From Neisseriaceae bacterium (GTDB lineage: Bacteria > Pseudomonadota > Gammaproteobacteria > Burkholderiales > Neisseriaceae), in NCBI GenBank assembly GCA_030151665.1, contig JASLDB010000035.1, positions 1-11,173 on the forward strand: a DNA stretch of 11,173 bases, in the 5' to 3' direction. Positions 5,082 to 11,173 of the stretch are shown one piece after another (position 1 is the stretch's first letter; each line of letters starts with the position of its first letter). A program made the position numbers and the translations under genes. A model generated the notes under the pieces. That model was not told the DNA's origin. It saw nothing but the letters and a program-made list of their open reading frames with translations, and did no database searches.

Positions 5082-6473
5082 ATGAACTTACCACTTATCA
5101 GCAATGTGATTGTGTTCGCATTGCTGCTTTTCGTTATGGCGAAATTGGCTAATCGTGGCTGGAGTTTATCAAAAAAAGTATTACTTGGTTTGGTATTGGG
5201 TGTGGTATATGGCTTAGCTTTGCACTTGATTTATGGCACAGATTCGCCAACTGTGAAAGATTCGATTCAATGGTTTAATGTGGTTGGTAATGGCTATGTG
5301 AAATTATTGCAAATGGTGGTGATGCCATTGGTTTTTGCATCAATTTTAAGTGCAGTCGCCCGATTACACAAAGCATCGGCTTTGGGTAAAATCAGTTTTT
5401 TAACCATTGGCACTTTGTTGTTTACCACTGCGATTTCAGCGCTAGTGGGGATTGGTATGGCCAATTTGTTTGGCTTAAGTGCAGAAGGTTTGATTCAAGG
5501 TGCACAAGAATCCGCTCGCATGTCTGCCATTGAAGCCAATTATATTGGCAAAGTCAGTGATTTAAGTGTGCCTGAATTATTATTGTCATTTGTACCCCAA
5601 AATCCATTTGCTGATTTAACGGGTGCTAACCCGACCTCCATTATTAGCGTGGTGATTTTTGCCGCATTTTTGGGTGTGGCGGCATTGCAAGTATTAAAAG
5701 ATAGTCCAGAAAAAGGCGGAAAAGTGCTGGTAGGCATTGATATTTTGCAAACATGGGTCATGAAATTGGTGCGCTTGGTGATGCGCCTAACACCTTATGG
5801 CGTGATGGCGTTGATGATTAAAGTGGTGGCCAGTTCTAATTTGCAAGATATCTTGAATTTGGGCAGTTTTGTGGTGGCTTCTTATTTGGCCATTTTCATC
5901 ATGTTTATTGTGCATGGTGTCTTGATTGCCACCACGGGTTTGAATCCTATTCGTTTTTTCAAAAAGGTTATGCCTGTCTTGACTTTCGCTTTCACCAGTC
6001 GTTCAAGTGCTGCCAGTATTCCAGTGAACATTGAAGCGCAAACCCGTCGCTTGGGTGTACCTGAATCCATTGCCAGTTTTTCCGCGTCTTTTGGTGCAAC
6101 CATTGGTCAAAATGGCTGTGCGGGTATTTACCCTGCCATGTTGGCAGTGATGGTGGCACCAACAGTTGGTATTAATCCCATGGATCCGATGTGGATTGCA
6201 ACGCTTGTGGGCATGGTGGCGATTAGCTCTGCTGGTGTGGCCGGTGTTGGTGGTGGAGCAACATTTGCAGCATTGATTGTGTTACCAGCAATGGGTTTGC
6301 CTGTGACTTTGGTGGCATTGTTGATTTCGGTTGAGCCTTTAATTGATATGGGACGAACGGCATTGAATGTCAGTGGTTCCATGACAGCGGGCACGATTAC
6401 CAGTCAAATCATGGGGCAAACCGATCAAACGGTTTTTGCCAAGGATGACGATGATGATTTAACCGCCGCTTAG
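5082..6473 (+). CDS. tcyP: L-cystine symporter, TcyP/YdjN type (DAACS family)
   Basis: This is a cation-coupled dicarboxylate/amino-acid symporter of 463 residues, the same length I recall for E. coli TcyP (YdjN). That protein imports L-cystine across the inner membrane. The hydrophobic profile suits eight membrane helices and two re-entrant hairpins. Family signatures are the serine-rich hairpin FTSRSSAASIPVN (304-316), FGATIGQNGCAGIYPAML (338-354) with the TM7 N-x-x-G element, and VGGGATFAALIVLPAMGLP (389-407). The TM8 motif EPLIDMGRTALNVSGSMTAG (418-437) carries the conserved Asp422, Arg425 and Asn429. The extended gate wording matches TcyP better than glutamate carriers such as GltP. The C-terminus is acidic (KDDDDD). 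AGGA lies 7 bases before the ATG. A direct repeat upstream may be regulatory. A terminator hairpin follows. Confidence 0.9.
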   Translation: MNLPLISNVIVFALLLFVMAKLANRGWSLSKKVLLGLVLGVVYGLALHLIYGTDSPTVKDSIQWFNVVGNGYVKLLQMVVMPLVFASILSAVARLHKASALGKISFLTIGTLLFTTAISALVGIGMANLFGLSAEGLIQGAQESARMSAIEANYIGKVSDLSVPELLLSFVPQNPFADLTGANPTSIISVVIFAAFLGVAALQVLKDSPEKGGKVLVGIDILQTWVMKLVRLVMRLTPYGVMALMIKVVASSNLQDILNLGSFVVASYLAIFIMFIVHGVLIATTGLNPIRFFKKVMPVLTFAFTSRSSAASIPVNIEAQTRRLGVPESIASFSASFGATIGQNGCAGIYPAMLAVMVAPTVGINPMDPMWIATLVGMVAISSAGVAGVGGGATFAALIVLPAMGLPVTLVALLISVEPLIDMGRTALNVSGSMTAGTITSQIMGQTDQTVFAKDDDDDLTAA

Positions 6474-6492
6474 TACCATTAAAATACCTTGC

Positions 6493-6532
6493 AAACCCCT
6501 GAATCATTGTTATGATTTAGGGGTTTTGTTTT
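6493..6532 (+). terminator. Intrinsic terminator after tcyP, abutting the next ribosome binding site
   Basis: AAACCCCTGAATCAT (6493-6507) pairs with ATGATTTAGGGGTTT (6512-6526), a 15-bp stem with a single G-U pair and a TGTT loop. It is followed by TGTTTT. The DUF523 Shine-Dalgarno AGGAAG starts at 6533, directly after the T tract, so transcription of that gene probably depends on read-through. Confidence 0.85.
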
Positions 6533-6544
6533 AGGAAGTTTGAG

Positions 6545-7036
6545 ATGATTGCAGTCAGTTCATGCTTATTGGGCATGGCCGTTCGTTATGATGCCAGCCA
6601 CAAATTATTTTCACCTTTAAAAGTATTGGCTGATCAGCAATTGGCCATCGCTATTTGTCCTGAGGTCTTGGGTGGGATGAGTACGCCCAGACCTGCTGCG
6701 GAAATTGTAGGGGGGGATGGTTTTGATGTTTGGCAAGGAAGTGCAAGGGTGATGGATGTATCTGGAGAGGATGTCACTGACGCTTTTATCGCAGGAGCAA
6801 AAAAAGCCCTAACAATATTAAAAGAGCACCATATTACCCATGTGGTTTTAAAAGCCAATAGTCCATCGTGTAGCAGCCAAACCATTTACCAAGGACGGTT
6901 TGATGGTAGTTTACATGCTGGCGTGGGTGTGGCTACTGCATTATTTGTGAAAAATGGCATAACGGTTTGGGATGAGGATCATCCTGATTTACCTGAAATC
7001 CTGATGGAATGGGCTTCACAATCAAACATAGGTTAA
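6545..7036 (+). CDS. DUF523 family protein, possible TudS-like [4Fe-4S] desulfurase
   Basis: The 163-residue protein matches the short, single-domain DUF523 form. Conserved segments are SSCLLG (5-10), CPEVLGGMSTPRPAAEI (38-54), KANSPSCS (103-110), IYQGRFDGSLHAGVGVATALF (114-134) and a terminal V-W-D-E-D. Three cysteines, C7, C38 and C109, fall in the positions that coordinate the [4Fe-4S] cluster in 2-thiouracil desulfurase TudS, a characterised DUF523 member. By analogy it may remove sulfur from a thiolated base or related compound in the cytoplasm, but the substrate is not shown here. AGGAAG precedes the ATG by 6 bases. It lies 71 bases downstream of tcyP, with a terminator hairpin between them, so it is probably expressed by read-through from the cystine transporter transcript. 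Confidence 0.85.
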   Translation: MIAVSSCLLGMAVRYDASHKLFSPLKVLADQQLAIAICPEVLGGMSTPRPAAEIVGGDGFDVWQGSARVMDVSGEDVTDAFIAGAKKALTILKEHHITHVVLKANSPSCSSQTIYQGRFDGSLHAGVGVATALFVKNGITVWDEDHPDLPEILMEWASQSNIG

Positions 7037-7164
7037 CTACTCGATTTATTTGTTTGAATTCAAATGTGAATGATTAAATGTTGTTTTAAATGAACAAAGT
7101 GTTATTTGATTTAAGTGGTTGTCTTTGTTTGTTAAAATAATGCTCAAATGCAGTATTAATATGA

Positions 7165-7185
7165 CAAGTAAAATTCATACTATTG
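7165..7185 (+). repeat. Dispersed 21-bp repeat, copy 2 (copy 1 at 88-108)
   Basis: This 21-base word starting CAAGTAAAATTCAT and ending CTATTG matches positions 88-108 at 20 of 21 bases (A at 7179 versus G at 102). Both copies are intergenic: copy 1 overlaps the -35 region of the tRNA promoter on the opposite strand. At this copy the sequence also forms the left arm of a hairpin, TCATACTATT (7175-7184) with AATAGTATGA (7198-7207). Confidence 0.5.
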
Positions 7186-7308
7186 ATTTTTTTGAAAAAT
7201 AGTATGAGTAAACTAGAAAATTTAGGTAAAATCCTATCGTTTTGTCAAAAAGACAGTGGTTTGCTAGATGGTATTGCGTGGTCTTTTTTGAATCAAATGC
7301 CTTTCTTT

Positions 7309-7337
7309 TTGACAAATCTTTTACACACAGATCAATA
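7309..7337 (+). promoter_or_regulatory. Weak promoter candidate for the YiiG-like gene
   Basis: A perfect TTGACA (7309-7314) lies about 55 bases before the ATG at 7368. The best -10 options at 16-18 base spacing (ATCAAT, TCAATA, CAATAT around 7331-7338) match the consensus only weakly, at about 3 of 6 positions. Confidence 0.3.
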
Positions 7338-7367
7338 TGGTTTATGCCTAAGCCATCGGAGAATGAC

Positions 7368-8309
7368 ATGAAAAAAAACTTAATGACACTTGCACTTTTA
7401 TCTGCCTTTGCACTGCTAACTGCTTGTGGTGGCAAAACAGATGGCAATGCGACAGCCAGTGGCCAAGTGGAGTCTGAAACCATTATTACTGCTAGTGATA
7501 CCAAAAATAATGCCAAAATGGATAAATACAATGCTTATATTCAATTAAGCAATCAATTGATGCGCATTTGGAGTAGTGACAATACTTTTTTTGCTGAAAA
7601 CATGGCTAAAAATTGGGATAAAGTGCAAAAAGGTGATTTTAAAGCGATTAAATCAGCCAGCTCACTTGAACACAATCAAAAGAAATTGGACGAAGCCATT
7701 GCAAAAACTGCCAATATGGGTGAGTTAGACAATGCAGCGAAAAAATTGAAAACAGCATTTGATGCTCATGCCGTCAATTGGAAAGCATTAGCTGCTTATA
7801 ATGAAGCCAAGAAATATGAAGACGACAATGGTGAATTTGGCAAAAAAGCATTACCAGATTTTATCAAGGGTGAATTGGCTGTGAAAGCCGCTTTTGATGA
7901 ATTTCAAGTACAATTGGCCATTGTCGATAAACAAATGAAAGAGCAATTGCGTGAGCAATACAAAGCAGAAGGTCGTTTATTAGAATTGTATACCCAAGAG
8001 TCAATGGGTGATGCAGAAGAATTATTGGCATTGTTTGAAAATGAAAAAGACATCAAAGATGCAGCCAAAATTGACGAAGGCAATAAAATTTTGGCCAAGC
8101 TGGATGAAAACTTGATGGCTTTGGATAAACAATACCAAGAAGAAAAAGACAAAGAACCTCGCCCTAGCTCTTCTTATGCCTCTGTTCACAGCGATTTGAT
8201 TCGCCTAACTGCTAGCTACCGTGAAATGCGCAAAGGTGATGTGCGTAAACAAAACGATATGGTACGCAATTACAATAGTGCAGTGGGTAGCTTTAACCGT
8301 ATACGTTAA
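7368..8309 (+). CDS. YiiG-family (DUF3829) lipoprotein
   Basis: The start at 7368 is chosen because GGAG lies 6 bases upstream and the protein then opens with a clear lipoprotein signal: MKKNLMTLALLSAFALLTAC with lipobox LTAC and acylated C20. The open frame continues 42 codons further upstream, but no signal or ribosome site supports a longer form. The mature chain (about 293 residues) has a short Ser/Thr/Asn-rich linker and then a highly charged, mostly helical domain. That domain starts KMDKYNAYIQLSNQLMRIW (50-68), the K-Y-N-x-Y-I opening typical of DUF3829/YiiG proteins. Long Lys/Glu/Ala helices follow, then a C-terminal SYREMRKGDVRKQNDMVRNYNSAVGSFNRIR. Total length is 313 residues, against about 350 for E. 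coli YiiG. It is likely envelope-anchored; the role is unknown. A strong terminator follows. Confidence 0.85.
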   Translation: MKKNLMTLALLSAFALLTACGGKTDGNATASGQVESETIITASDTKNNAKMDKYNAYIQLSNQLMRIWSSDNTFFAENMAKNWDKVQKGDFKAIKSASSLEHNQKKLDEAIAKTANMGELDNAAKKLKTAFDAHAVNWKALAAYNEAKKYEDDNGEFGKKALPDFIKGELAVKAAFDEFQVQLAIVDKQMKEQLREQYKAEGRLLELYTQESMGDAEELLALFENEKDIKDAAKIDEGNKILAKLDENLMALDKQYQEEKDKEPRPSSSYASVHSDLIRLTASYREMRKGDVRKQNDMVRNYNSAVGSFNRIR

Positions 8310-8327
8310 TTGGTTTCTTGTTAGAAC

Positions 8328-8356
8328 AAGCCTGCATGGTTATGCAGGCTTTTTTT
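8328..8356 (+). terminator. Intrinsic terminator after the YiiG-like gene
   Basis: AAGCCTGCAT (8328-8337) and ATGCAGGCTT (8342-8351) form a perfect 10-bp GC-rich stem with the loop GGTT. The T run extends from 8350 to 8356. It lies about 20 bases after the stop codon. Confidence 0.95.
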
Positions 8357-8440
8357 GTGGCTGAAGCTTGCATGGACTGGGCAATTGGGAGAATATGACT
8401 TATCATTGATGCTTTCATTTTTTGTGCGAAGAAAAACGCC

Positions 8441-9817
8441 ATGAAACACATACACATTATCGGCATTTGCGGCACCTTTATGGGTGGCATTGCTGCACTT
8501 GCTAAGGCTGCAGGTTTTAAAGTGACAGGGTGCGATGCCAAAGTGTATCCACCCATGAGTACACAGTTAGAGAGTTTGGGCATTGAATTAATTGAAGGTT
8601 TTGATGCGGCTCAATTAACGGATTATCCAGCAGATGTGTATGTGATTGGTAATGTCGCCAAACGTGGTATGCCAGTCATTGAAGCCATATTAAATCAAGG
8701 TTTGCCTTATACTTCGGGCCCACAATGGTTAGCAGAAAATGTTTTACAAGAGCGTTGGGTTTTGGCTGTCGCAGGCACTCATGGTAAAACCACAACAGCC
8801 AGTATGTTGACTTGGATTTTAGAATATGCAGGTTTGGCGCCAGGCTTTTTAATTGGTGGTGTGCCTGAGAATTTTTCGACTTCAGCTCGTTTACCCGGTT
8901 TACCAACTCAGGACACCAACAGTGTCAGCCCATTTTTTGTGCTAGAAGCCGATGAATACGATACAGCATTCTTTGATAAACGCTCGAAATTTGTGCATTA
9001 TCGTCCCCGTACAGCCATTTTAAATAATTTAGAATTTGATCATGCGGACATTTTTGCTGATTTAGCTGCTATTCAAACCCAGTTTCACCATTTGGTGCGC
9101 ACCATTCCTAGTGAGGGTTTGATTGTTAGCAACGGTCAAGAAGTGAATCTGGATGCAACCTTGGAAAAAGGCTGTTGGACACCTGTGGAGCGTTTTGACC
9201 AAGGTGATGAATGGCATGCTGATCATGTGGATGCCAATGGTCATTTCGATGTGTGTGAACAAAATACCATTATGGGGCATGTTGCATGGGATTTAATGGG
9301 AGAACACAATCGTGCCAATGCTGTTGCTGCCATTTTGGCAGCTCGCCATGTGGGGGTGAGTATCGATGTGGCTTGTGCTGCATTGGGCGAGTTTAAAAAT
9401 GTTAAACGCCGCATGGAGATCAAAGGTATCGTCAATCACATTACCGTTTACGATGACTTTGCTCACCATCCAACGGCCATTGATTTAACCATTGCTGGGC
9501 TAAGAGCCAAAGTGGGCAAGCAAAAAATTATTGCCGTATTAGAACCACGCTCCAATACCATGAAATTGGGCGTGATGAAAGCCGCGTTACCTGCTAGCTT
9601 AAAAGAGGCAGATAGTGTTTATTGCTATGCCGGTGGTGTGGATTGGGATGTGGCAGATGCCATGGCACCTTTGGGTCAGCAATGTCAAGTTTTCCAAGAT
9701 TTTGATGCCATGCTTACCGCTATCACCCAAGAAGCCCAAGCACATGACCAGATTTTGGTGATGAGCAATGGTGGTTTTAATGGCATACATGATAAGTTAT
9801 TGGCGGCATTGCAATAA
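8441..9817 (+). CDS. mpl: UDP-N-acetylmuramate:L-alanyl-gamma-D-glutamyl-meso-diaminopimelate ligase (murein recycling)
   Basis: Mpl ligates the tripeptide L-Ala-gamma-D-Glu-meso-DAP, recovered from old cell wall, onto UDP-MurNAc using ATP in the cytoplasm. This feeds peptidoglycan recycling. The 458-residue product has the three-domain Mur ligase layout. The N-terminal UDP-binding part is IHIIGICGTFMGGIAALAKAAG (4-25); the G-T-F-M-G wording separates Mpl from MurC. The ATP P-loop AGTHGKTTT is at 111-119, followed by EADEYDTAFFDKRSKF (169-184), NNLEFDHADIF (195-205) and HNRANA (289-294). The C-terminal domain has YDDFAHHPTAI (337-347), EPRSNTMKLG (368-377) and MSNGGFNGIHDKLL (441-454). Only a weak purine-rich GAAGAAAAA lies before the ATG. 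The flanking terminators at 8328-8356 and 9846-9881 show it is transcribed alone. Confidence 0.96.
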   Translation: MKHIHIIGICGTFMGGIAALAKAAGFKVTGCDAKVYPPMSTQLESLGIELIEGFDAAQLTDYPADVYVIGNVAKRGMPVIEAILNQGLPYTSGPQWLAENVLQERWVLAVAGTHGKTTTASMLTWILEYAGLAPGFLIGGVPENFSTSARLPGLPTQDTNSVSPFFVLEADEYDTAFFDKRSKFVHYRPRTAILNNLEFDHADIFADLAAIQTQFHHLVRTIPSEGLIVSNGQEVNLDATLEKGCWTPVERFDQGDEWHADHVDANGHFDVCEQNTIMGHVAWDLMGEHNRANAVAAILAARHVGVSIDVACAALGEFKNVKRRMEIKGIVNHITVYDDFAHHPTAIDLTIAGLRAKVGKQKIIAVLEPRSNTMKLGVMKAALPASLKEADSVYCYAGGVDWDVADAMAPLGQQCQVFQDFDAMLTAITQEAQAHDQILVMSNGGFNGIHDKLLAALQ

Positions 9818-9845
9818 CATTATCTTGAACGCAGTCAATATTTGC

Positions 9846-9881
9846 AAAAGCACCACCAATATTAATAGGGGGTGCTTTTTT
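9846..9881 (+). terminator. Intrinsic terminator after mpl
   Basis: AAAAGCACC (9846-9854) pairs with GGTGCTTTT (9871-9879). Two more C-G pairs beyond an A/G mismatch extend the stem. A run of six T residues (9876-9881) follows. It lies about 30 bases after the mpl stop codon. Confidence 0.9.
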
Positions 9882-9988
9882 GATGGCTATCAATTAGAGC
9901 ATTGTATTTTAATATATTTATTATTGTCAGGCTTTATCCTTGCAAGAATGTTTGAATACTCAACTAAGTCAATTTTTTACTTTTTATT

Positions 9989-10018
9989 TTGAATTTTGAT
10001 TAATGGGTCAAGTACAAT
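9989..10018 (+). promoter_or_regulatory. Candidate promoter for the small exported protein gene
   Basis: TTGAAT (9989-9994, 4 of 6 consensus matches) and TACAAT (10013-10018, 5 of 6) are separated by 18 bases. The start would be near 10025, about 30 bases before the ATG at 10057. Confidence 0.4.
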
Positions 10019-10056
10019 GTGAATTATGACAAACCATTTAATGTGAAAGTCAATAC

Positions 10057-10431
10057 ATGAAAAAAAGTTCATACATTTTTGTTACTTGTACATTAATGAT
10101 ATTAACTGCTCCAAGTTATGCTGGTGGACGAGGTGCTGCCAATCCTTATAATGGCACTACATTCGAGCGAGTATATGACAGTTGTTATCGCGTTCATATC
10201 CCAAATGAACTAGGTTATGATGCGAAGAAAAGAGCACAGCAACATAAAACAGCAAGTCGAGTTTGTGAGTGTGAAGTCCAAGCTGAAATGACAGGCATCG
10301 CAAATATGAAAAAATTAGGTATTTCCAATGCTAAAGATTTGGATCGTGTAGCAAAACGCGACCCTAGTATTCAGCAAAAGTATGTTCAGATTGCCATGAA
10401 GGTGTTAGACGATAAAAGAGCTTGCAAATAG
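10057..10431 (+). CDS. Small exported protein of unknown function with four mature cysteines
   Basis: I do not recognise the family. The 124-residue product opens with a Sec signal peptide (residues 1-22, MKKSSYIFVTCTLMILTAPSYA, likely cut after SYA). The mature part of about 102 residues has cysteines at 43, 70, 72 and 123. The spacing C-x26-C-x-C-x50-C suggests disulfides or metal binding in the periplasm. The segment SRVCECEVQAEMTGIANMKKLGISNAKDLDRVAKRDP (67-103) looks helical and charged. There is no strong Shine-Dalgarno; only GAAAG at 10045-10049. The 13 bases before the ATG (10044-10056) recur before the next gene. Confidence 0.75.
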   Translation: MKKSSYIFVTCTLMILTAPSYAGGRGAANPYNGTTFERVYDSCYRVHIPNELGYDAKKRAQQHKTASRVCECEVQAEMTGIANMKKLGISNAKDLDRVAKRDPSIQQKYVQIAMKVLDDKRACK

Positions 10432-10453
10432 AATTTTGTGTTTTATTTTGACA

Positions 10454-10476
10454 GAAGAGAGTATAGGCCTCTCTTT
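10454..10476 (+). terminator. Probable weak terminator between the two small right-hand genes
   Basis: AAGAGAG (10455-10461) and CTCTCTT (10469-10475) form a 7-bp stem with the loop TATAGGC, plus a flanking G-U pair. An imperfect T-rich tail (TTTGCTTTAAGTCTTTTTT) follows. Its position, about 25 bases after the stop of the 124-aa gene, suits a terminator, but the tail is interrupted. Confidence 0.45.
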
Positions 10477-10505
10477 GCTTTAAGTCTTTTTTGAAAGTCA
10501 ATACC

Positions 10506-10955
10506 ATGAAATGTAAACAATGTGGGCAATTGGTTGCTAATAGCAGTGAGTATTGCCAAGCTTGTGGTTATCCTGCCAATGTGGATGCACTATCACAACA
10601 AGAAAAAGATTTTGATTTAATTCCGCAAGGCTTGAGTAAGGGCAATAATCCCTACCAATCACCAGATAGTATGGATTCTAATGGATTGGAATCCAGTCAA
10701 ACTTATCAGTTGTGGAACCCCAATGCAGCTGCCATGTGGGCTATTTTGTTTTCGCCTTTATTCAGTGCTTATTTGCACATGAAAAACTGGCAAGCTTTGG
10801 GTCACCTAGAAGAGGCAAAAATATCTAAGCTGTGGGTGATTGGAGTAGGGGTGTTTTGTGTGGTACTGTTTTTTTTACCTGATGATATTCCTATACCTAG
10901 GATGACTGTCCTGATTCTAGTTGCTGTAGATCAGGACAGGGCTCACGTAGATTAG
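10506..10955 (+). CDS. Zinc-ribbon membrane protein, C-terminus probably truncated
   Basis: The start at 10506 (MKCKQCG...) is preferred over an in-frame TTG five codons upstream, because the zinc ribbon then begins at the N-terminus. The ribbon is C3-x2-C6-x10-C17-x2-C20 (KCKQCGQLV...YCQACGYP). A polar Gln/Ser/Asn-rich linker follows (about 25-68). Next is NPNAAAMWAILFSPLFSAYLHMKNWQALG (71-99), a segment I recall from zinc-ribbon membrane proteins of Neisseriaceae and Acinetobacter. A transmembrane helix is at 108-127 (KLWVIGVGVFCVVLFFLP). Homologues as I recall continue with further membrane helices. Here the last 16 or so residues (TVLILVAVDQDRAHVD) are encoded by a hairpin (10906-10939) and look foreign, so the gene is probably truncated or degraded at its 3' end. 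A T8 run at 10869-10876 adds a slippage risk. Function unknown. Confidence 0.65.
   Translation: MKCKQCGQLVANSSEYCQACGYPANVDALSQQEKDFDLIPQGLSKGNNPYQSPDSMDSNGLESSQTYQLWNPNAAAMWAILFSPLFSAYLHMKNWQALGHLEEAKISKLWVIGVGVFCVVLFFLPDDIPIPRMTVLILVAVDQDRAHVD
10906..10939. repeat. Inverted repeat forming the 3' end of the zinc-ribbon gene
   Basis: CTGTCCTGAT (10906-10915) and ATCAGGACAG (10930-10939) are perfect inverted copies. Beyond one bulged T the stem continues with CTA/TAG around the loop GTTGCTG. No T tract follows on either strand. It encodes residues near the C-terminus of the zinc-ribbon protein and could be a small repeat element or an insertion scar. Confidence 0.55.
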
Positions 10956-10995
10956 CTGGTATTTTTGGGGATGGGGTTGTTGAGTTCCGTAAGTT

Positions 10996-11173
10996 TTAAT
11001 TTTTACCTTCTCTATTGAAATAACGATGATTGGTTATTGAGTAAATAGCTTGGTGTGATTCATAGCGTATTATATTTCTTTCAAAACTAAAACCTGTCCT
11101 CTCCAGCAACTTGACTGATGATTTATTTTTAGTTTGGGTTTCAGCTATCAATTTTTGAAGCTTAATTTCATTA
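10996..11173 (-). CDS. GNAT-family N-acetyltransferase, C-terminal 58 residues (runs off the right edge)
   Basis: The minus strand carries an open frame entering from the right edge and ending at TAA (10998-10996). It encodes 58 residues beginning NEIKLQKLIAETQTKNKSSV, followed by KLLERTGFSFERNIIRYESHQAIYSI. The pattern A-E-T-x-x-x-N-x-x-S-V-K-L-L-E-R-x-G-F-x-F-E is the classic acetyl-CoA-binding motif B region of RimJ/RimI-like GNAT enzymes, where N-x-x-S lies near the cofactor and L-L-E-x-x-G-F forms the last conserved helix and strand. The tail (NHRYFNREGKN) ends normally. The start and substrate-binding half lie outside the window, so the substrate is unknown. It converges on the zinc-ribbon gene with a 40-base gap. 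Confidence 0.8.
   Translation of the reverse strand, partial: NEIKLQKLIAETQTKNKSSVKLLERTGFSFERNIIRYESHQAIYSITNHRYFNREGKN

Larger units (their letters stand above)
7037..7367. other. Gap of 331 bases before the YiiG-like gene
   Basis: No convincing gene is seen. The stretch is AT-rich and holds one copy of a 21-bp dispersed repeat (7165-7185), an overlapping hairpin with 10-bp arms (7175-7184 and 7198-7207), and a weak promoter candidate at 7309-7337. A 55-codon open frame (7204-7371) ends with a TGA that overlaps the yiiG-like ATG. It has no ribosome binding site and is listed among the findings. Confidence 0.6.

Noticed and set aside
6050..6072. A neisserial-type DNA uptake sequence (GTACCTGAA in tcyP, and similar CCTGAA or TCTGAA words elsewhere)
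   Set aside because: None extends to a full 10-12 base uptake word of the dialects I know, and they lie in coding sequence as isolated partial matches.
7175..7531. 118-codon minus-strand open frame over the YiiG-like gene start
   Set aside because: It is antisense to a well-supported lipoprotein gene; the hydrophobic residues come from the reverse complement of the signal peptide coding region.
10491..10505. TTG start five codons upstream for the zinc-ribbon protein
   Set aside because: It has no Shine-Dalgarno, and the added residues precede a zinc ribbon that naturally starts at the ATG; the bases also match the leader before the neighbouring gene.
10906..10939. Insertion sequence terminal repeats
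   Set aside because: The CTGTCCTGAT inverted repeat faintly recalls some transposon ends, but there is no transposase, no target duplication and the arms are only 14 bases apart.

Overview
The window looks like ordinary chromosomal sequence from an AT-rich Gram-negative proteobacterium. Evidence for this is an Mpl murein-recycling ligase, a TcyP/YdjN-type cystine carrier, a beta/gamma-proteobacterial style RnfB/RsxB iron-sulfur protein, a YiiG-type lipoprotein, and exported proteins with Gram-negative signal peptides and lipoboxes. Neisseriaceae or Moraxellaceae would fit. This placement is an inference, because no species-diagnostic gene is complete here and I found none of the neisserial or Haemophilus DNA uptake words I know.

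Left part (1-2785): the 5' part of a tRNA-Ser(UGA) gene runs off the left edge on the minus strand. It is followed by two small minus-strand genes: a predicted lipoprotein with a GTG start and an unrecognised 69-residue protein. A roughly 500-base AT-rich intergenic stretch contains three separate inverted repeats. After it comes a plus-strand exported protein made of two tandem YcgJ/Fels-1-like cysteine repeats. This gene converges on a minus-strand exported protein of unknown function, with a perfect 12-bp-arm hairpin between them.

Middle part (2997-7036): RsxB/RnfB and a MarR-family regulator lie in tandem on the minus strand. They diverge from a plus-strand SnoaL/NTF2-like gene. The promoter of that gene (TTGACA, 18 bp, TATATT) is overlapped by a palindrome that is a good MarR operator candidate. 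Next come tcyP and a DUF523 (TudS-like) gene, with an intrinsic terminator hairpin squeezed between tcyP and the DUF523 ribosome binding site. Cystine import beside a possible sulfur-handling enzyme suggests a shared sulfur theme.

Right part (7037-11173): a 331-base gap precedes a YiiG-type lipoprotein. The complete mpl gene follows; both have clear intrinsic terminators. Two small plus-strand genes come next: an exported four-cysteine protein, and a zinc-ribbon membrane protein whose C-terminus looks truncated or replaced by hairpin sequence. They share an identical 13-base leader just before their start codons. The window ends with the C-terminal 58 residues of a GNAT acetyltransferase on the minus strand, which runs off the right edge.

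I did not see a CRISPR array, a transposase, a toxin-antitoxin pair, a phage module or any obvious new multi-gene system. The observations most worth following up are the MarR operator, the terminator-gated DUF523 gene, the duplicated YcgJ-like protein, the palindrome-rich intergenic region, the shared 13-base leader, the truncated zinc-ribbon gene and a 21-bp dispersed repeat.
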